A stretch of 64,000 bases of DNA from Lepidostoma basale. Lineage: Eukaryota; Arthropoda; Insecta; Trichoptera; Lepidostomatidae. Shown here one piece after another: positions 52,321-61,639 of this stretch (position 1 is the first letter of the stretch; each line of letters begins with the position of its first letter). A program made the position numbers and the translations under genes. The stretch spans positions 186,001-250,000 of the forward strand of contig JAHDVF020001034.1 of the NCBI GenBank assembly GCA_022606425.2, read 5' to 3'. The notes under the pieces are model-generated. The model was not told the DNA's origin. It worked only from the letters and a program-made list of their open reading frames with translations, and did not search any database.

Positions 52321-52611
52321 ACAATAGCCTAGAGAGTAGCTAAATTTGTAGTGTTGCTGGCGGCACGGTATCGTGTAACGGTAAAGCCACCTGCATATAT
52401 GGTTACATGATTTCATTACAATGGCACCTAAATAAACGTTTTTAAACGTTGGTATTGTCCAAAAAAACGTTTTTCTTCACAGTGATACCTAGGTTAAGTT
52501 CACTAAATGTTAGCTATAAGAAATATAGTGTAAGTTTACATGTGTAAGTGAGTCGGACATAGAAGGGGGAAAAATATTAGATTAAATGCGGTCTGGAATC
52601 CCAAATATTAA

Positions 52612-52793
52612 TATATTATTTATTATTTTTCTCGACATTCTTCGAAGGCTTACACCTTCATATAGCAATATAATCGCTCTCCCGATGATGAAGGTGTAAG
52701 CCTTCGAAACATGTCTAGAAAAATAAACTCAAAAGTGGAAAAAACAGCAGGATTATGGAATTCCACGGTGTTAACGCCTTTAATTTATCTAAA
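52612..52793. repeat. Inverted pair of hammerhead-like family IV
   Basis: Left arm (minus): GAAGGTGTAAGCCTTCGAAG, AATGTCGAG. Right arm (+): CCGATGATGAAGGTGTAAGC, CTTCGAAACATGTCTAGAAA, AATAAACTCAAAAGTGG. Nested in the structured repeat. Confidence 0.82.
52682..52715 (+). ncRNA. Hammerhead-like core, family IV
   Basis: CCGATGA (expected CTGATGA), unpaired T, GAAGG-TGTAAG-CCTTC, GAA, palindrome ACATGT, C. The change of the invariant T makes cleavage doubtful. Confidence 0.45.
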
Positions 52794-52931
52794 ATATATT
52801 AAATGTAAATCACGGATGGATGGGGAGCAGGCCTAGGAAGTGCATGAGCGAGGCTGACGAAAGGGCGACGCTGCGGCCAATAACAGTCTCGGGTATGTAG
52901 TGGGAACCCCCTTCTTTGGTATTGTCCAAAA

Positions 52932-53314
52932 CAAACATTAAATATCTTTAAAATATTACATACTTCCGTTTGCAATGATAAGTAAAATCAGGAAAACCTA
53001 ATTATGTTAACAGCTATAAATATTATCGAATAGTCACATTGCCGGCGGACGCTTATTAACTTGCAAAATTTTATTTTATGTATACTTAAAAATATATTAT
53101 AAATATGTCACTAAAATTGTGTAAAAATGCACTCCTTTTACACCAAATCCTCGAAAGAGATATTTATACCTTGCTTGCCAGCCACCATCACTTCAGTAAA
53201 CAGAGAGTACCCACAAACTAACCAAAAACTCAGACGTACACAGCCCTACTGGACTCAAACCTCAAAAATCATGTATTATCATGTAAGATGTAAAAATCAT
53301 ATATTAGCATGTAA
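52932..53314. other. Unassigned spacer
   Basis: The 76-codon frame at 53127-53357 shows no motif and runs into the SINE. Nothing recognised. Confidence 0.35.
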
Positions 53315-53595
53315 CCACTCGGTCACGACCATCGTGGCCGAGTGTTTGGTGCATTGACTGCCATCCCGAAGGTTCCGGGTTCGATTCCCGGCGAGAGCAG
53401 TGTGATTGTCACACAAGTCACACAGTCTTTGGTCTGATGTAGAATTCACGTGATAATAAAATGGCTATAAATTAGCTATAAAGTCACGAGAATCACTATG
53501 ATAGCTATAATACCCTTTACATCGATTTGACTCATGGTGTTATGATGTAAAGAGCTATTCAACAAAATAATAATAATAATAATAATTATTATTTT
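53315..53595 (+). mobile_element. tRNA-derived SINE (tail type 2)
   Basis: GACCATCGTGGCCGAGTGTT (A box), TGGTGCATTGACTGCCATCC, GGTTCGATTCCCGGCG (B box), AGTGTGATTGTCACA, TCTTTGGTCTGATGTAGAAT, ACCCTTTACATCGATTTGAC, TGTTATGATGTAAAGAGCTA and an (AAT)n tail. It is the only near-complete copy on the + strand. Confidence 0.92.
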
Positions 53596-54041
53596 ATTTA
53601 AATACAAAAGTGAAAAAACAAACAATATTGTAATTTTACGTACTTTAATTACTTATATTATACTAAAAGATGTAATTCTTTACAAAAATCTTTAGCATGA
53701 AAAACATATTTTTATGATAATCTTTGTAACCTACAAATTACTACAACATTTTCCTTATTCCAATTTTGTTATCGTCACGATCAGACACTTAGTAAAAACG
53801 GAGAATCCACGGAACCGACTCAGCCCTCTTTCAATCCCGGTTCGTGTATAAAAAGTAGTCCTCTTTGCTCATTAGCGATATTTGCTCGACCAACAAAAAC
53901 TATGGGCATTAATTTCCCGAGGGATTGTGGGTGATGCGTTTTAGATACACAGGGATGTTGACAGACCACTTAAAAAAATTATAAACTGTTGAAACAATGA
54001 AAATATTAAATATTTACTATTCACCCGTGTTCAATCCAATT
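53596..54041. other. Unassigned spacer
   Basis: Nothing recognised. Confidence 0.4.
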
Positions 54042-54450
54042 CTAGTGCCAACCCTTATGTATGGAAGTGAAGCTTGGAGCCTACAAAAGAAGGATGAAAG
54101 TAGGATATATGCCATATAAACGAGATCACTGAGAAGAATGTGCGGGAAAACCATATATGATAGAATACCGAATGAAGAAATAATGAAGAAATGTAAGGCA
54201 GGTGATTGCATTATAAGTAATATAAAAAAGGTTCCCTGAGAGAACAATGGTTAAAATGTTGCATACAAACAGTGTGAGTGGAAAGGGAAGCCGTGGATGA
54301 CCATGGAAATCATGGTATTACCAAATTAATCAAATGCTAAAAGGCGGTCACGACGGAAAAATCGACAAGCGTGCATCTTACTACGAATGAATGTATAGGT
54401 TCTGGAGAGGTATGTCAGGACAGAACAGTATGGCTGTCCATCCTATCGAT
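54042..54450 (+). mobile_element. RTE-A LINE copy without 3' end
   Basis: VPTLMYGSEAWSLQKKDESR, IYAI-stop, RSLRRMCGKTIYDRIPNEEI, KKCKAGDCIISN-like, then a deletion of RWFGYMER, TMVKMLHTNSVSGKGSRG, a decayed WHDQIN box and VCQDRTVWLSI. It stops before the hairpin. Confidence 0.82.
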
Positions 54451-54671
54451 GTATTCTATCTTAATTGAAGTGATTTTTAGAAAATGATTGGAACTGGAAC
54501 AACCCTTCGGGGCGAATGAAACTATGATACTCTACTTTTTTGTTTCTTTCAATATTTATACAATATTTCATCTTTTTTTTTAAGTCTACACCAAAGATTT
54601 ATATCAATGATATTAAAATTTCTTTTACAATCTTCAATATGAGCAGAAAATTGCTCATTATTATGAAGAAG

Positions 54672-54760
54672 GAATCTGGTCGTGTCGAAGCTCGAACCCA
54701 AGTCCCCTGGATCAGGAGCCAAGCGTTCTATCCCCTAGACCACCACCCGATTTTTTAATT
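54672..54760 (-). mobile_element. tRNA-like sequence (tRNA pseudogene or SINE head)
   Basis: Minus strand: TGGTCTAGGGGATAGAACGC resembles an A box, CTTGG-CTCCTGAT-CCAGG an anticodon arm with an eight-base loop, and GGGTTCGAGCTTC a B box with T arm. The oversized loop and weak acceptor pairing argue against a functional tRNA. Confidence 0.5.
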
Positions 54761-54904
54761 ATTCATTATGATTAGTATTACTATTATTCTCTTTGACTCA
54801 ATAAAATATTGTTACTTTGCTCTTCTTATATATTTATATAGATATGTCAGTTGCTGTATAATATTTGTGGTAGCATGTAATTGGCCATGTTTTGTTGTCT
54901 CTAT

Positions 54905-55605
54905 GTCAACCGTTTCCCCGCAGGGGTAGGCAGAGAGAATGGACCGCCACACTACTCTATCCTGACATACCTCTCTAGATTCCTCCACATTCATACATCG
55001 AGTCGTACACGCGAGTCGATTCTTCCGGCTTCTGACATGACCAACCTTTAATATTTGATAAATTTGGTCATATCATGTTTTCCTAGATCCACCTCGACTC
55101 CTTACTCCATTTACATCGTTAACGTATACTTTTTTAACCATTCTTTCTTCACTCATGCGCTCCATATGTTCGAACTAACGCAGCGATCATTTCATAATTT
55201 TGTTCATAATACCTTCTTTCGCTCTACATTCCTTCATAATAGCAGCATTTGAGATTCTGTCGTACATCGTTCTATCACACATACGTCATCGGGACCTTAT
55301 CTCTACCGCACCAAACCATCTAAATGATCCTTTCATTATTTTATTCATAACACCATCATTCGCACTGCATTCACTTCTTATATTTTTATTTGACACTCCA
55401 TCATACACAGTGTTTCCACACATTCGTCTAAGAGATCTCATTTCTACTGCATTTATTCTACTTTCATCCTTCTTTCGCCAGTTCCGTGCTTCGCTTCCAT
55501 ACATAAGGGTCGGTATAAGAACACCATTGTCCACTGCCATTTTAGCTTTTTTGGATATGTTTTTGTTTGCGATGACAACTTTAAGTCTATATAGAACGGT
55601 TACTA
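54905..55605 (-). mobile_element. RTE-A mosaic: two overlapping partial copies joined
   Basis: On the minus strand from 55605: VIANKNISKKAKMAVDNGVL, IPTLMYGSEARNWRKKDESR, INAVEMRSLRRMCGNTVYDG, NIRSECSANDGVMNKIMKGS, FRWFG. Then at about 55310 the sequence jumps back to VEIRSRxMCDRTMYDRIS-like of a second subfamily and continues to the 3' end: hairpin CCCCTGCGGGG at 54910-54925. The second part has different spelling (SNAAIMKECRAKEG). Confidence 0.85.
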
Positions 55606-55624
55606 TCCCTGGCTGTACCCAACT

Positions 55625-56190
55625 GATTTCTTGCTGGGTATGCTGGACTACCAATCATTGGAAATTAGACGAACCATCCACCTGGGTGTTCATTTTTTTC
55701 AACTGATTCGTGGTCGAATACATAACTCTGATATTTTGAATGACTTGACTTTGTTTGTCCCCGACAATTATCTGCGACAAAGGCAACATAGATTATTTCA
55801 CCTGCCACTGTGTAGAACCAATCTACCTAAGGTAATGCCCGTGGGCAGGGCAATAATCCTATTAAACCGCATCTCTTCGGATGTGGATATTTTTCACGAT
55901 AGTGAGGCTACCCTCAGAAAGCATCTATCTCTTATGTATTAAATTACTATTTGCTTCTCTACTTATTGTACAAAAATGTTAATCTTTACCAAACTGTTCT
56001 CGAATATTTTTTTTAAAATTGTCTTCTGTTTTTCTTTTTTCTGACTTACTCTTATTTGTTTTCTTGTTATATTATTTGTAAATATGTTTTTTTAAATTGT
56101 TAATTTTATTTTTGTGGTTATAAACGATTTGGATGTGTTTCTGTAATGTTTATAATTTTTTTGAATAAATTGAAATTGAAATTGAAATAC
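55625..56190 (+). mobile_element. Jockey/CR1-like LINE 3' end with (TTGAAA)n tail
   Basis: The 103-codon frame (55631-55942) reads MLGMLDYQSLEIRRTIHLGV, HFFQLIRGRIHNSDILNDLT, LFVPDNYLRQRQHRLFHLPL, CRTNLPKVMPVGRAIILLNR, ISSDVDIFHDSEATLRKHLS, LMY, stop. The 3' UTR is about 230 bases and ends AATAAATTGAAATTGAAATT. Nearly identical to 16501-16891. Confidence 0.9.
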
Positions 56191-56698
56191 ATTTATATCT
56201 ATAGGTATACATGTATATTTATCTTCAAATATAATATATAAAAAAGGAAAGATATTATGACATTATGAAAATAAAAATGCTAGTCGTTATATGTGTTAAT
56301 TTAAATATTTATTTTGGGATTATAAATATATAAATAAGCGTACACAGTTGATAATATTATGTGCACAAACATAATATTTTTAATGTGCATACGTTCAATC
56401 GGCAATAAAATAAGTTTTTTACGACATCAAAAAGTTATGAAAAGCAAAATAAAGTTTTGATGTGAATGTAAATTAGTACCATCATATTTCATAAGTGAAT
56501 TATAATAAAATATAAACCGTTCTTTAGTTGGCGGCCTTGGGAGTGGAGAACGTATCGACAGTGTGTAGGTACTGTCAATGTCAATTGGGTCGTTAACACT
56601 TTCAGACTTACTGATCGTTGAGGTATTAGTTTTGTAAAACTCCATATTAATTTAATAATAGTAAACACGATTTTTTAGTCCTTTTACTTAGATTTAAT
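56191..56698. other. AT-rich spacer; family I end near 56640
   Basis: GTAAAACTCCATATTAATTT at 56635 is the outer end of family I (minus orientation), which resumes after the RTE-A insertion at 57625. The rest is unrecognised. Confidence 0.45.
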
Positions 56699-56711
56699 TT
56701 ATATAAATTGT

Positions 56712-57611
56712 CATCGCAAACAAAAACCTATCCAAAAAAGCTAGAATGGCAGTGCACAATGGTGTTCTTCTACCGACCCTTATGTATGGAAGCGAAGCAT
56801 GGAACTGGCAAAGGAAGGATGAAAGTAGAATAAATGCAGTAGAAATGAGATCTCTTAGACGAATGTGTGGATATTCTGTGTATGATAGAGTGTCGAATGA
56901 AAATATAAGAAGTGAATGCGGTGCGAATGATGGTGTCATGAACAAAATAATGAAAGGATCATTAAGATGGTTTGGACATATGGAAAGAATGAATGAAGAA
57001 AGAATGGTAAAAAAATTATATGTTAATGATGTAAATGGTACCAGAAATAGAGGAAGACCAAGGAAAACGTGGCACGATCAAATAAATCAAATATTGAATG
57101 TCGGCCATGTGAGGAGTCAGAGAAATCGACGCGCGTGCATGACACGATGTATGAATGTTGAGGAAGCGAGAGAAATATGTCAGGAAAGAAAGGTGTGGCA
57201 GTCCATTCTTTCTGCCTACCCCTTCGGGGAGACGGCGTGATGGTTAGTTAGTTAGTTAGTTATAAAAAAATAAAAAGAAGGTATTATGAACACAATTATG
57301 AAAGGTTCGCTGCGTTGGTTCGGACATATGGAGCGCATGGGTGAAGAAAGAATGGTTAAAAAAATATACATTAACGATGTAAATGGAGTAAGGAGTCGAG
57401 GTAGACCGAGGAACATATGGCATGACCAAATTATTCAAATATTAAAGGTTGGTCATGTCAGAAGCCGGAAGAATCGACGTGCGTGTATGACTCGATGTAT
57501 GAATGTGGAGGAATCTAGAGAGGTGTGCCAGGATAGAATAGTGTGACGGTCCATTCTCTCTGCCTACCCCTGCGGGGAAACGGCGTGATAGTTTGTGGTT
57601 GTTGTTGTAAA
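56712..57611 (+). mobile_element. Double RTE-A insertion inside one 13-bp TSD
   Basis: TTATATAAATTGT at 56699-56711 and 57612-57624. Unit 1 (56712-57262) is the best-preserved RTE-A end with hairpin CCCCTTCGGGG and (TTAG)4. Unit 2 (57275-57611) starts again at NTIMKGSLRWFGHMERMGEE and ends with hairpin CCCCTGCGGGG, stop and a GTTTGTGGTTGTTGTTG tail. The two units belong to different subfamilies. Confidence 0.8.
56746..57240 (+). CDS. RTE-A polymerase C-terminal ORF (164 codons, intact)
   Basis: It is the end of a non-LTR retrotransposon polymerase, beyond the RT catalytic motifs. Order: MAVHNGVLLPTLMYGSEAWN (1-20), DESRINAVEMRSLRRMCGYS (24-43), ECGANDGVMNKIMKGSLRWF (57-76), GHMERMNEERMVKKLYVNDV, NGTRNRGRPRKTWHDQINQI, a basic VRSQRNRRACMTRCMNVEEA run and SAYPFGETA before TGA. 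The Met is internal to the real ORF (upstream IANKNLSKKA continues it). The stop codon lies three bases before the TTAG tail. It has no catalytic residues of its own. Confidence 0.85.
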   Translation: MAVHNGVLLPTLMYGSEAWNWQRKDESRINAVEMRSLRRMCGYSVYDRVSNENIRSECGANDGVMNKIMKGSLRWFGHMERMNEERMVKKLYVNDVNGTRNRGRPRKTWHDQINQILNVGHVRSQRNRRACMTRCMNVEEAREICQERKVWQSILSAYPFGETA

Positions 57612-57665
57612 TTATATAAATTGTGACAAATTTGTTTCGCCTTGCGAGGGCATTCTCAAACTGAA
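57605..57665 (-). repeat. Hammerhead-like family I core
   Basis: GACAAATTTGTTTCGCCTTG, CGAGGGCATTCTCAAACTG: on the minus strand GAGAAT-GCCCTCGCAAGGC-GAA-ACAAATTTGT-C, where the palindrome is expanded to ACAAATTTGT. Confidence 0.6.
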
Positions 57666-58084
57666 CCCAATCGCCAAACAATGTGTTCTTATATTGAGTT
57701 TAGAAATCTTAAGGATGGGGGAGAAAGTATATAATACAGATTTTGAGTTGTTAAATAAACAATTTTAAGGTTTATCTTAAAACTAATGATGTGTCATAAG
57801 TAAATTTACAACTGAATTTCTGTGAATTTTTGATGTTCAATACAAAATAATAAACAGTATCATCGCAACTGAATTTTCTAGGAATTTTAAAGGTTCAATT
57901 CACAATGAGAGACAGTAACATTTAAATTTACAGCTGAATTACTAGGATTATGTTAGGCATCAGGGATGCGATAGGCCTCACTTGGGATGATGTTAGGCAT
58001 CAGGCATGCGATAGAATCGGGTGGAGAAGGTTCCTTGAGGCCCTATGCACCACGGAGGTGTGACAGATTTATTCAATAATTTAA
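57666..58084. other. Unassigned; short direct repeat
   Basis: ATGTTAGGCATCAGGGATGC and ATGTTAGGCATCAGGCATGC (57952, 57989) repeat at a spacing of about 37. Nothing else was seen. Confidence 0.45.
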
Positions 58085-58470
58085 TCCCGTGACCATACCA
58101 GAATTGACGCCTTTGAAATGTGATGTTAGCGTCGCGTGCTGAAGATGCGTGGACTTCAAAAAAGACGGACGACTCAGTCCTTAATGAGCTCAAAATAACA
58201 GGAAGACTATCTGTAATGTGCAGTTGGCGAGTATTGAGTTTCTTGGGTCAGGTTGCCAGGATAGAGCTGGGAACCTGGAAAAAATTTTGTCACAGGGAAG
58301 TGTTCCAGGCTAAAGAAGTAGAGCCAGATCTCCTGTGTGGGGTGTGACCAAACTAAGGAGATGACTGGAAGAGACTTCTACTCGGCGAACAGAGAGGATT
58401 GGAGGCGTTTGTTTTAGCAACGGGCAGCTCCATGGATCACGACCTTCAGCAATGAGGAAACGAAGAAAGA
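58085..58470 (+). mobile_element. RTE-G LINE fragment
   Basis: RIDAFEM, stop, RRVLKMRWTSKKTDDSVLNE, LKITGRLSVMCSWRVLSFLG, QVARIELGTWKKF, REVFQAKEVEPDLLCGV, stop, WKRLLLGEQRGLEAFVLATG, SSMDHDLQQ. This is the RTE-type sequence (D-A-F-E-M, R-W-T-x-K-x-T-N, GHVAR-like) with decayed boxes. Related end at 33936-34140 (-). Confidence 0.78.
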
Positions 58471-58699
58471 AGAATAATTTCGCATTTGTTACTTCTTTGG
58501 ATTACCAATATTACCTTATATGAAAGTAAATTATGGCTCTATGTTATTAACGTGGTACTTATGTGGTCGCACAAGTAATGGTAGAAAGTAGTTAAGATAA
58601 TGCGTTTAAAATATGCTACTTACACATACCATACAGTAGCTTCTTGAGAAGATTTTAATCATCTTGTCTTAGGTAGTTAACAGAAAACAATTATGAGAA

Positions 58700-58960
58700 C
58701 ATTCTTTTATTACTTCTTCGCATTCTCTCCACCGCTTAATATATGCCTCTACACACAGTCTCCATTTTGCTCTATCCTCCACAACTCTCACCAATCATCT
58801 TCCTCTGGCTGAAATTATGTCGTTAGCCTATATTTTTTGGGGACGACCGATGCCTCTCTTTCCTTCCCATGGTCGACAGCTCAAGACTCTGGGTGCCCAT
58901 CTATCTGTTTCTTATCTCGCGACATTTTCTGGCCAATTTCACTTCAGTTCGGCAACACGG
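58700..58960 (-). mobile_element. RTE-F LINE 3' fragment
   Basis: The complement of GCCCATCTATCTG, ATGGTCGACAGCTCAAGACT, GGGGACGACCGATGCC, ATTATGTCGTTAGCC and GCATTCTCTCCACCGCTTAA gives a G-xW-APRVLSCRPWEGKRGIGR-like run and a W-R-L-C-V-E-A-Y-I end, as in 21225-21514. Confidence 0.65.
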
Positions 58961-59104
58961 TCATCAACACATCATCATACTTTATCCAGATCATACTCAT
59001 ACTTATGCAGAAACATTAAAACTATTAAATTAATGCTAAAAACCCCAATAAGAACAAGATTTTTGGACTAGGTGGACAAACTTAATTGCCCGACGTAAAG
59101 AAAA

Positions 59105-59235
59105 TTATATAAATCTTAGAATATTGTGTATTTGTCCCTTGAAGTTTATTTCATAGATATGAAAGATATCTCTAAAGTGATCACGTGCTGCTGTCCGATT
59201 GCTTTCTCCAGTAGAATTACCAGAGGCAAGTTTAT
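59105..59235 (-). mobile_element. Jockey/CR1-like fragment, decayed
   Basis: GTATTTGTCCCTTGAAGTTT, ATAGATATGAAAGATATCTC, CCGATTGCTTTCTCCAGTAG, AATTACCAGAGGCAAGTTT follow 50395-50510 with many changes. Confidence 0.5.
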
Positions 59236-59369
59236 AAATTAAACGGTAAGCTGACGCCATGATAGATACCCATCAGTAACATAAATATTTTCCGACGCAT
59301 TCATTAGTTGCTTTACTAATGACGTTCGTTGTTTCCAAGAAAAGTTTAAAAAAAGTACCATGATTCGTG

Positions 59370-59638
59370 AACATATCGTCGGTTCAAAGGTAAAACTCAT
59401 TAAGTGACATTTGAATTATTTATTTATTTTTTTGCAATTCCTGATCAGACTTGTGAATTCTACGTCAGAAAGTAATCACCAAGTGTTTTTATTAAAGAAT
59501 AACTGTTATTCTTTAATAAATACACTTGGTGATTGTTTTCTGACGTAGAATTCACAAGTCTGATGCGGAAGTTGCAAAAAAAGGAGAAAAATTTGAAATG
59601 TCACTTAATGAGTTTTACCTTTGAACTGACGATATGTT
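59370..59638. repeat. Long inverted repeat, arms ~130 bp
   Basis: AACATATCGTCGGTTCAAAG, GTAAAACTCATTAAGTGACA and ACTTGTGAATTCTACGTCAG on the left pair with the right arm ending CTTTGAACTGACGATATGTT. The spacer is almost nil (AAGAATAAC/TGTTATTCTT). No coding content; only one copy in the window. Foldback/MITE of unknown superfamily. Confidence 0.88.
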
Positions 59639-59690
59639 AATTGCACGTTGTGTTATGATATCAAGTTTAGCCATAAATAAATATATTGAA

Positions 59691-59874
59691 ACAAACAAAC
59701 TAACCATCACGCCGTTTCCCCGGAAGGGTAGGCAGAAATAATGGACTGTCACACTTTAACCGATGCAGCATTCCATCCTTCTCTTTTCGCCCCGCGGGAG
59801 ACGCGGTGTGATGGGTTGCGAACCTCATCGCCACCAATAGGCATCTCCCGCGCACACTTCGATCGTCCTACAAC
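59691..59874 (-). mobile_element. Composite SINE-like 3' end with 12-bp TSD
   Basis: AAATATATTGAA at 59679-59690 and 59875-59886. It contains the tail complement ACAAACAAACTAAC, CATCACGCCGTTTCC, hairpin CCCCGGAAGGGT, GACTGTCACACTTTAACC, GGGAGACGCGGTGTGATGGG and GGCATCTCCCGCGCACACTT. 5'-truncated. Confidence 0.9.
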
Positions 59875-59892
59875 AAATATATTGAATATTGT

Positions 59893-60161
59893 TATTAAAG
59901 AATGAATGAAGAATGAATGGTAAAAAAATATATGTTAACGATGTAAATGGAACCAGAAATAGAGGAAGATCGAGGAAAACGTGGCATGATCAAATAAATC
60001 AAATATTGAATTTCTGCCATGTGAGGAGTCAGAGAAATCGACGCGCGTGCAATGCACGATGTATGAATGTTGAGTGTCAGGAAAGAAAAGTGTGGCAATC
60101 CATTCATTCTGCCTAACCCTTCGGAGAGACAATGTGATGGTTAGTTAGTTAGTTAGTTAGT
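59893..60161 (+). mobile_element. RTE-A 3' end insertion with 11-bp TSD
   Basis: TTGAATATTGT at 59882-59892 and 60162-60172. It encodes MNGKKIYVNDVNGTRNRGRS, RKTWHDQINQILNFCHVRSQ, RNRRACNARCMNV, then a small deletion, CQERKVWQSI and hairpin CCCTTCGGAG, then five TTAG repeats. Its left duplication overlaps the right duplication of the previous element. Confidence 0.92.
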
Positions 60162-60387
60162 TTGAATATTGTCAACCTTGAAATTTGAACTGATCTTGAA
60201 TTTCATGGAAAACTGTTAGTGCAATATTTTAATTTCTAATCAATCTCTGTATTTGGAAGAACATTTGAACTAGTTCATTTATTTGTAACGTGTTTTTTTA
60301 TTTAATATAAATGATAAAACGGAAGATTTAAACTTATGGTATTAGATTTGTTTACGACCCCCAATATGAGCCCCGGTTTCCCCGTGT

Positions 60388-60448
60388 TGAACGGAGTAAG
60401 AGTCAAGGAAGACTAAAAAAAACATGGTGTAATCAAATTGATTAAATT
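60388..60448 (+). mobile_element. RTE-A fragment
   Basis: CGTGTTGAACGGAGTAAGAG, TCAAGGAAGACTAAAAAAAA, CATGGTGTAATCAAATTGAT: the VNGVRVKGRLKKTWCNQID-like segment only. Confidence 0.65.
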
Positions 60449-60534
60449 AACCCTATTCCGTATGTAGCTATTATTATTACACATGTATTATAGGCACACT
60501 GACACAACATTGTTTACTCTTTTTAAATCATCAT

Positions 60535-60775
60535 CATCAGCCGTCTGTCATCCACTGCTGAATGTAGGCCTCTGCCAAAGCACGCCACCGCCCTCTATCC
60601 ATTGCTGCTCCCATCCATCCATTTCCAGCAATCCTCTTCAGATTGTCGATCCAGCGAGCAGGGGGATGTCCAACTCTGCGGATTCCTGTACGCGGTCTCC
60701 ACTCCAGAACCCGTCTCCCTCATCGGCCGTTAGTTCTCCGACAGATATGACCAGACCATCGCCACTTTGGAAATA
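60535..60775 (-). mobile_element. RTE-F-like LINE 3' end, well preserved
   Basis: The minus strand reads KWRWSGHICRRTNGR-shifted, RRVLEWRPRTGIRRVGHPPA, RWIDNLKRIAGNGWMGAAMD, RGRWRALAEAYIQQWMTDG and stop, ending at the complement GATGATGATG. This is the typical terminal segment of insect RTE-type polymerases. No long frame is broken within it. Confidence 0.82.
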
Positions 60776-61639
60776 AAACTCTTTGTAAATAAATAAACAT
60801 TGTAAATAAAATATAAATAAACATATTTTTGGGAATGAATGTGTTAATTACACTTGGCATATTAAATAAAAAAAAGTACCTACTTCAAATGTTACTTGAG
60901 TGAATACGTTTTGCTGAATGATGCAAAACAGAACTATTAGATGGTAATTCATACGATGATTATTAATATTTTTTGTTTATTTTTAGTTCCTATATCCGAA
61001 CCTCACAAGATGTTGAGATCGTTCATCATAGGAAGTCATTTTGCAATAGTGTGAAAAACATTTTCTGTAGTGCACAACTTGTGTAGTGATGTTGGATATT
61101 GAAAGCCTTTTTTAAAAAATGTTCTAGAATTGTCAGTGTAGGTACCAGGGGTTGTCGTAAATACTAGGTTATTTAAAAAAAACATCACCATGTCGCCTCC
61201 AAACGCCTATAGCCGCCTCATTGTACAGTCATTCGAGGTCAGCGCATGCGCATCGGTAATAGAAAGGCTCAATCAGCGTGACTTGATATGTTGACTATGG
61301 ATGAAATGATCTGAAGTGTCGCGGAAGATACTACGAAGGAATTTATAGCTCTCAAAACAAAATATCAGAAGATAATCTTTCGAAAAAGTCAACTAGTTTA
61401 TCTTAATAACACAGAACAGTTGCTGATTATTACTACGAAACAGTCAGATAAAGTTAAATATCTATATTAATTTAAAGAATTTCTAGTGACTAAGATCTGT
61501 TCAGAGTTATTTAATTAAAAATACAAACTTTTGATTCCGAAATTAAAAAAAGTGCCAGCTGAATATAATTAAGATTCTCAATTTACATTGAAAATTATGT
61601 TCAATATTCAACATCAAAGAAAAATAAAGACAGTATCGA
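60776..61639. other. Unassigned AT-rich stretch
   Basis: 61190-61280 (CATGTCGCCTCCAAACGCCT, GTCAGCGCATGCGCATCGG) is slightly GC-richer. Nothing recognised. Confidence 0.4.

Larger units (their letters stand above)
52465..52915 (+). repeat. Interspersed structured repeat (copy 2) with 16-bp TSD
   Basis: TTGGTATTGTCCAAAA at 52449-52464 and 52916-52931. It contains AGATTAAATGCGGTCTGGAA, then (after the nested family IV unit) ATATTAAATGTAAATCACGG, AGGCCTAGGAAGTGCATGAG and GAGGCTG-ACGAAA-GGGCGACGCTGCGGCC-AATAA-CAGTCTC. The inner stem has mutations. A duplication of this length points to LINE-like target-primed insertion. Confidence 0.75.

Noticed and set aside
33301..53595. Possible functional tRNA genes at the SINE heads
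   Set aside because: The A and B boxes are good but anticodon and acceptor arms are imperfect. Every copy is followed by the same SINE body and tail.
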